Shown one piece after another: positions 14,878 to 18,909 of a DNA stretch of 18,909 nt. The DNA is from Nitrospira sp. Lineage in GTDB: Bacteria; UBA9089; CG2-30-40-21; SBAY01. The notes below the pieces were generated by a model. It was not told where the DNA came from, searched no databases, and saw nothing but the letters and a program-made list of their open reading frames with translations. Position numbers and translations under genes: made by a program. The stretch spans positions 1 to 18,909 of the forward strand of contig SBAY01000236.1 of the NCBI GenBank assembly GCA_005239945.1, in the 5' to 3' direction. How positions within the stretch are numbered: position 1 is the stretch's first letter; the number at the start of each line of letters is the position of its first letter.

Positions 14878-16995
14878 GTGAAACATTTAAAAGAAAATCA
14901 TAAAAAGGGATTATTTATGAAAATGTGTTTATTACTTACTTTTATTTTAATTAGTGTTCCTAAATTAGCTACAGGAACAGCTAATGTTGTAGATGTTAAG
15001 GTAATGGAAGAGAATTCAAAAATAAAAATAGATTTTATAACTGATAAAGCAGTTCTAAAACATGATTCATCTACTGTAGATAAACCACCATCTATTGTTA
15101 TTGACCTCTATGATACCCAATGTACGGCTAAAGAACTGAGGATTGGTCGTAATGGTATCATTGGGATTAATCTTATTCCCCACGAGGATAACAAAACAAG
15201 AGCAGTAGTTAGATTTATCAAATTACTTCCATATCAAATTCAAAAATTAAAAAATGGTATTGAGGTAATAATCGATAATCCTTATTATGATTATCAACTT
15301 AAAACGATAGATGTTACAGAGGATGAATCTAAAATAAGTCTTGCAATTTCCTCTACCGCCCCTCCTCAATATAAATATTTTGACCTCTCTAATCCCAATC
15401 GGATTGTTATTGATTTTCTTAATGCAGAGACTAAGCTCGGAGAAGTCAAGTTGACAAGTAAATTTATTAAAAATATTCTCCCGAGTCAGAGACAGGTTGA
15501 TCCAGTAAATGTAGCCAGGGTTATTGTCGAATTAACAGAATTTATGCCGTATCAAGTTGTTAGTGAGGGGAATCAGGTTATTCTCGAATTAACTAAATCA
15601 CCTGTGGTGAAAGAGGTAGAAAAAATTCCTACCCCTCCTTCAAAACCTCCAAAAGAGATTTTACCAAAGGTTAAAGAGTCTCCTCAGGTTAAAGAGGCAC
15701 CTCCAATAGTAAAAAAGGTAACTCCAGAAGTAAAAAAGGAAGTAAAACTTAAAGCAGAGAAAATTGCAGCAAAACCAGCTGAAGCTAAACCACAAGCTTC
15801 TGTCGTGGAAACAAAACCTAAAGAAAAAATTGAACCTACCCTGTCTTTAGATTTTAAAGACGCAGATATACTTGATGTGTTAAGACTGATTGCTCATAAA
15901 GTAGGACTGAATGTTTTTCCGGGGAAAGAGGTTAAAGGAATGGTGACGGTTAAATTAGATAATGTTCCCTGGCAAAAGGCATTAGACTTAATCCTGAAAA
16001 ATTTAGGCTATGCCTATATTATTGAGGATAATATCATCCGGGTTGATTCACCAACAGTCCTTTTAGGAGATACAACCACACGGATATTTAAACTTAATTA
16101 TGCTAAGGCGGATGATATAATGAGCATAGTTTCAAATATGTTGACTACTTTATCAAACCAACAAGCAAAGAAAATTGGAGGAATTGCTCCTGTAGCAGGA
16201 ACGGTTATTCAAGATGCAAGAACTAATGCGATTATCGTTACAGATATTCCTTATAATGTAAATCAGATTGAAGAGATAATTAAAAAATTAGATACGATAA
16301 CCCCACAGGTGATGATTGAAGCCAAGATTATCGAGGTAACCTTAGATACACGGAATGCCTTTGGATTTCTGTGGTCAGTAGGGTCAGGAAAGAATCAAAA
16401 CCCTCAATTTACACTTGGAAGCTATCAGAGAGAAGGTTGGCCATTAGGAGATAGGGGGGAATTTGCCTGGACTAAACTTACCCCTGGACATAAGTTAGAT
16501 CTCCAGATAGAGGCTTTAGTCACCGAAGGAAAGGCAAATATCCTTTCTACCCCTAAAATATTAGCCTTAGATAATGAAATGGCAGAGATAGTTGTTGGAG
16601 AGGATCTTCCATACCAACAAACGACAAAGGTTCAAACAGGAGAGGTTATGTCAAATGTCGCTTTTCGCAGTGTCGGTGTAAAATTAGCCGTTAGGCCGCA
16701 TATTAATTCTGATGATTTTATTATGTTAGAGGTAAAACCAGAGGTTAGTTCTTTAAAGGAATGGGTAGACGGCATGCCAGTGGTAACTACCAAAGAGGCT
16801 ACCTCTAAATTAGTAGTAAAAGATGGGGAAACAATAGTTATTGGAGGAATTATCGCCGATTCAGGTACTGAAAAACTTAATAAAGTTCCCTTGCTTGGTG
16901 ACCTCCCCTTCGTAGGTCCTTTATTCCGCAAAAAAATGACCGAGAATCGTAAAACAGAACTCTTGATATTTATCACACCATATATTAAAAAATAG
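14878..16995 (+). CDS. pilQ: Type IV pilus outer-membrane secretin PilQ
   Basis: This protein, up to 705 residues, forms the outer-membrane channel through which the pilus passes. After a signal peptide come two AMIN domains (about residues 33-135 and 136-245) that probably bind peptidoglycan and a Pro/Lys/Glu-rich linker (about 248-318). An STN/N0 domain (about 320-392), a NolW/N1 domain (about 398-475) and the secretin core (about 478-705, with TPQVMIEAKIIEV and VPLLGDLPFVGPLFR) complete it. The start is uncertain. GTG at 14878 has AAGGAG 9 bases upstream. ATG at 14917 has AAAGGGA 6 bases upstream and gives a shorter, more canonical signal peptide (MKMCLLLTFILISVP). It lies 6 bases after pilP and is followed by a hairpin with a T-run. 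Confidence 0.97.
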   Translation: MKHLKENHKKGLFMKMCLLLTFILISVPKLATGTANVVDVKVMEENSKIKIDFITDKAVLKHDSSTVDKPPSIVIDLYDTQCTAKELRIGRNGIIGINLIPHEDNKTRAVVRFIKLLPYQIQKLKNGIEVIIDNPYYDYQLKTIDVTEDESKISLAISSTAPPQYKYFDLSNPNRIVIDFLNAETKLGEVKLTSKFIKNILPSQRQVDPVNVARVIVELTEFMPYQVVSEGNQVILELTKSPVVKEVEKIPTPPSKPPKEILPKVKESPQVKEAPPIVKKVTPEVKKEVKLKAEKIAAKPAEAKPQASVVETKPKEKIEPTLSLDFKDADILDVLRLIAHKVGLNVFPGKEVKGMVTVKLDNVPWQKALDLILKNLGYAYIIEDNIIRVDSPTVLLGDTTTRIFKLNYAKADDIMSIVSNMLTTLSNQQAKKIGGIAPVAGTVIQDARTNAIIVTDIPYNVNQIEEIIKKLDTITPQVMIEAKIIEVTLDTRNAFGFLWSVGSGKNQNPQFTLGSYQREGWPLGDRGEFAWTKLTPGHKLDLQIEALVTEGKANILSTPKILALDNEMAEIVVGEDLPYQQTTKVQTGEVMSNVAFRSVGVKLAVRPHINSDDFIMLEVKPEVSSLKEWVDGMPVVTTKEATSKLVVKDGETIVIGGIIADSGTEKLNKVPLLGDLPFVGPLFRKKMTENRKTELLIFITPYIKK

Positions 16996-17012
16996 TAGGT
17001 TGAAAAGAATAT

Positions 17013-17055
17013 GTCCTATAGGTTATATATGACCTATAGGACCTATTCTTTTTTT
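17013..17055 (+). terminator. Hairpin plus T-run between pilQ and the first prepilin gene
   Basis: GTCCTATAGGT (17013-17023) pairs perfectly with ACCTATAGGAC (17032-17042) across an 8-base loop, and seven T residues follow at 17049-17055. It resembles an intrinsic terminator, though the T-run is offset by 6 bases. It would lower pilin-gene transcription relative to pilMNOPQ, or act as a processing site, since no promoter is visible before the pilin gene. Confidence 0.6.
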
Positions 17056-17076
17056 CAGGGAAAAACAGGAAAAAAG

Positions 17077-17871
17077 ATGAAAAGACTTTTTGAACAAAAA
17101 GGCGTTAGTATAGTAGAACTGCTTATTGCAGGACTTATACTTATTCTTGTGTCTTTATTTGTTTCTTCTATATTTATGCGTGGCTCGGTAAATTTAGTTA
17201 GTTCCTGGGATGAAACCGTATCCCTCTCGATTATGCAAGAATTGGCAGAGGAAATAAAGGGAGTGGCCAGAGAATATTATCGGTTTATTAAAGTAGGAAA
17301 TTTAACGAATAACCCCGCTACTCATCATCATATAAATATCCCCTGCCTGGTTCAGGCAGGAACACCTGTTAATTTTATGGTCGTAGCCCATGACAGTGAC
17401 CATAACAGGACTCATCATCACCCAAGCTCCTCTCCTGTAGAAATCGAGTGGGAAAAAGTGGCCGGAGAAGGAACAGTAACCGTTGACTTTCAGGGAAATG
17501 TTAGTCTCGACAATGATGGAATTTCTCCCCTGAGGCAGGTAACCTTTTACTTAACTGGTTCTAAACCCGTCAGGGGCTATTTGAATATTAGTCGAGTTGG
17601 TCATCAACCTCCTATAACTAATCACGCAGTAGGCATTATTGTTTATCCTCAAGCCGGCGAACGAATAGAAGAAGGTGACCTGAAAGGCATAAGAACCGCC
17701 AGCTTTGAATTATTCGACGACCCGTTAGATAACCCTCCATACTATCCAGGTGCTGATTTACTCCCAGGGGATTATATGAAAGGGACGATTACCTTCAGCT
17801 ATGAGAGGAAATCACAAACAGGCACTGGAACTAAAAATATGGTCATGATTATCGCCCCATTTCCAGAATAA
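17077..17871 (+). CDS. Type IV prepilin-like protein with histidine clusters
   Basis: A class III signal MKRLFEQKG|VSIVELLIAG gives a mature protein with Glu5 and a hydrophobic helix (about residues 10-36), so it should be cleaved by prepilin peptidase (PilD) and enter the pilus or a pseudopilus. I chose ATG 17077 (264 residues) with AGGA 6 bases upstream. An in-frame ATG at 17011 would add 22 residues encoded by the terminator-like hairpin and bury the leader. The globular part is unfamiliar. It has histidine clusters at 83-85 and 113-115 plus His105 and His109 (AHDSDHNRTHHHP), and strands reminiscent of Ig-like domains (VEIEWEKVAGEGTVTVDF). At this size it is probably a minor pilin rather than the major subunit. 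It is followed by a second prepilin gene after a 42-base hairpin-containing gap. Confidence 0.85.
   Translation: MKRLFEQKGVSIVELLIAGLILILVSLFVSSIFMRGSVNLVSSWDETVSLSIMQELAEEIKGVAREYYRFIKVGNLTNNPATHHHINIPCLVQAGTPVNFMVVAHDSDHNRTHHHPSSSPVEIEWEKVAGEGTVTVDFQGNVSLDNDGISPLRQVTFYLTGSKPVRGYLNISRVGHQPPITNHAVGIIVYPQAGERIEEGDLKGIRTASFELFDDPLDNPPYYPGADLLPGDYMKGTITFSYERKSQTGTGTKNMVMIIAPFPE
17342..17360 (+). repeat. Perfect 8-bp hairpin inside the prepilin coding region
   Basis: CCTGCCTG and CAGGCAGG are separated by GTT. The stem is GC-rich compared with its surroundings, lies between the two histidine clusters and encodes PCLVQAG. It could slow translation or mark a small repeat inserted in frame. Confidence 0.7.
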
Positions 17872-17900
17872 TAGGTCTTAGAAGTCCCATAAGACCTATT
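17870..17900 (+). repeat. ATAGGTCTTA hairpin between the two prepilin genes
   Basis: AATAGGTCTTA (17870-17880) pairs perfectly with TAAGACCTATT (17890-17900) across 9 bases. The left arm begins inside the TAA stop of the first prepilin gene, and the right arm ends 13 bases before the second ATG. There is no T-run, so it probably acts on message stability or simply reflects the dispersed word. Confidence 0.9.
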
Positions 17901-17913
17901 TCTGAGGGAAAAA

Positions 17914-18723
17914 ATGAATAGACTTTTTAAACAAAAAGGTGTTACATTAATCGAAGCGATGATAGGATTTGCAGGATTGGGTATTTTCCTGTTAATGGTT
18001 TATACCCTTTTTAGTGGTGCAATACGGAATTGGACGACTATAAATCCTCAATTAACTGCTCGACAATCTGCCCGCGAAATCCTTAATGGGAAAATAGGAG
18101 AGGAATGGGGAGGGCTGGTTGGTGAGATAAAGGCATGTAACATTGGGATAGCAACTTCAACCCCAACAGGGACTATCACTAATTCTATCACCCTTAACTT
18201 TCAAACAAGATATGCTACAGGTTCAATAGTCGGAACTGTGGCTATCTGTTATGAGTGGAAAGGAGTGGGCACTACCACACCTTATCCTTTGGATAGATCC
18301 GTATCACAGATAGGCACTCTAACGAAGACTGTTTGGATACAAACTGCTGGCTCACCTACCACCTGGGGGATTATATCTACCAAAACCCTAACCATGGCGC
18401 CTAATATAAGAATGGGGTCTTCTACCTACGGAACTCTTACTCTCTATCCACTTTTTAAATATTATACGGGTTTAGGGGTAGAGGTATATGACAACCCAGA
18501 TACACCACTCATAGATGAATTATTGGTGGCAATAGCGGGGAATCAGATTCGCCAGATAGGCATAAATATGGTCTTTGACATTGATATGGATAAGGATGGC
18601 AAATTTGGCGAGGACCCTCTTGACCCTCTTAATAATAATCAAGATAATGATCGTAAGGTAGATGAGGATAAACCGGCAGATTTTAGAATAAATACAAAGG
18701 CTACTATAATGAATTTTAATTAG
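17914..18723 (+). CDS. Type IV prepilin-like protein with a calcium-loop motif
   Basis: This 269-residue protein opens with MNRLFKQKG|VTLIEAMIGFAGLG, a class III prepilin leader with Glu5 of the mature form and a hydrophobic helix (about residues 10-33). GAGGG at 17904-17908 is 5 bases before the ATG. The globular domain is unrecognised. Near the C-terminus, DIDMDKDGKFGE (residues 222-233) places Asp222, Asp224, Asp226, Asp228 and Glu233 in a calcium-loop pattern, followed by an Asp/Asn-rich stretch to about residue 250. Calcium-binding loops are known in several minor pilins and pseudopilins, so a tip or adhesin role is plausible but inferred. Its first ten residues closely match those of the preceding prepilin, suggesting that the 5' parts arose by duplication. 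Confidence 0.85.
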   Translation: MNRLFKQKGVTLIEAMIGFAGLGIFLLMVYTLFSGAIRNWTTINPQLTARQSAREILNGKIGEEWGGLVGEIKACNIGIATSTPTGTITNSITLNFQTRYATGSIVGTVAICYEWKGVGTTTPYPLDRSVSQIGTLTKTVWIQTAGSPTTWGIISTKTLTMAPNIRMGSSTYGTLTLYPLFKYYTGLGVEVYDNPDTPLIDELLVAIAGNQIRQIGINMVFDIDMDKDGKFGEDPLDPLNNNQDNDRKVDEDKPADFRINTKATIMNFN

Positions 18724-18733
18724 GTAGATAGAC

Positions 18734-18791
18734 TGAAGGCTGAAGGTATTTAGACGCAAGGCTGAAAAAAGTCTTCCTCCTTCAGCCTTCA
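18734..18791. repeat. GAAGGCTGAAGG hairpin after the last prepilin gene
   Basis: TGAAGGCTGAAGG (18734-18746) is the exact reverse complement of 18779-18791, with a 32-base loop that contains another AAGGCTGAA. It starts 11 bases after the stop. There is no T-run, so it is not a classical terminator, though it may protect the 3' end. Confidence 0.85.
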
Positions 18792-18823
18792 ACCTAATGC
18801 ACCGTCTCTAATAATTTGATTAA

Positions 18824-18902
18824 AACTACGAAACACGCGAAAAAGACGAAAAAGCATAATTTAAAGAAAGAATTTTTAGCGTATTTCGTGCCTTTCGTAG
18901 TT
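18824..18902. repeat. AACTACGAAA inverted repeat with 9-base ACGAA rhythm
   Basis: AACTACGAAA (18824-18833) is the exact reverse complement of 18893-18902. Inside the arms, ACGAA/GCGAA words recur every 9 bases on the left (about 18828-18852) and, inverted, on the right (18880-18900). The rest of the window after 18723 shows no gene. Confidence 0.8.
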
Positions 18903-18909
18903 GTATCTT

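Noticed and set aside
17011..17076. Longer start for the first prepilin at ATG 17011
   Set aside because: The extra 22 codons come from the terminator-like hairpin and T-run, and the prepilin leader would no longer be at the N-terminus. ATG 17077 has its own Shine-Dalgarno sequence.

Overview
The window is AT-rich, gene-dense bacterial DNA with a diderm (outer-membrane) gene set: a type IV pilus secretin operon, a PorV/PorQ-family outer-membrane barrel, and a large secreted protein ending in a FlgD/T9SS-type C-terminal domain. That combination, together with many intergenic foldback repeats built from short tandem words, suggests an uncultured FCB-like or neighbouring candidate-phylum bacterium. 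I cannot assign a taxon from sequence alone. I saw no rRNA, tRNA, CRISPR array, transposase or phage gene.

Layout. Bases 1-126 are the tail of an unidentified gene. Bases 187-2262 encode a membrane CHASE2-adenylate cyclase whose consensus promoter ends only 9 bases before the ATG, so its mRNA is probably leaderless. Bases 2437-3153 (UPF0280, ApbE-related) and 3280-3837 (flavin reductase-like FMN protein) follow, separated by repeat-rich gaps. The gap at 3838-4307 is a patchwork of inverted repeats. On the minus strand, 9657-5254 is a 1467-residue FG-GAP/VCBS exoprotein with a sorting-type C-terminus, followed 1 base later by a PorV/PorQ-like barrel (5252-4308) whose start codon abuts five copies of a 7-bp repeat.

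The divergent control region at 9658-10467 holds one minus-strand and two plus-strand promoters, all TTGACA-N17-TATAAT. It also holds a structured leader RNA candidate on the minus strand and a 318-bp foldback in the leader of the plus-strand gene. Bases 10468-11988 encode an S41 carboxy-terminal processing protease with a 46-residue insert between its catalytic Ser and Lys. A further promoter at 12020-12048 drives pilM-pilN-pilO-pilP-pilQ (12085-16995), followed by two prepilin-type genes (17077-17871 and 17914-18723), each preceded by a hairpin made from the same ATAGGTC word.

How the genes fit together. PilM, PilN, PilO and PilP form the cytoplasmic and inner-membrane alignment complex linked to the outer-membrane secretin PilQ; the two prepilins are probably minor or specialised pilins. 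The exoprotein and PorV-like barrel look like a secreted cargo and its outer-membrane sorting partner. The cyclase is a stand-alone sensor.
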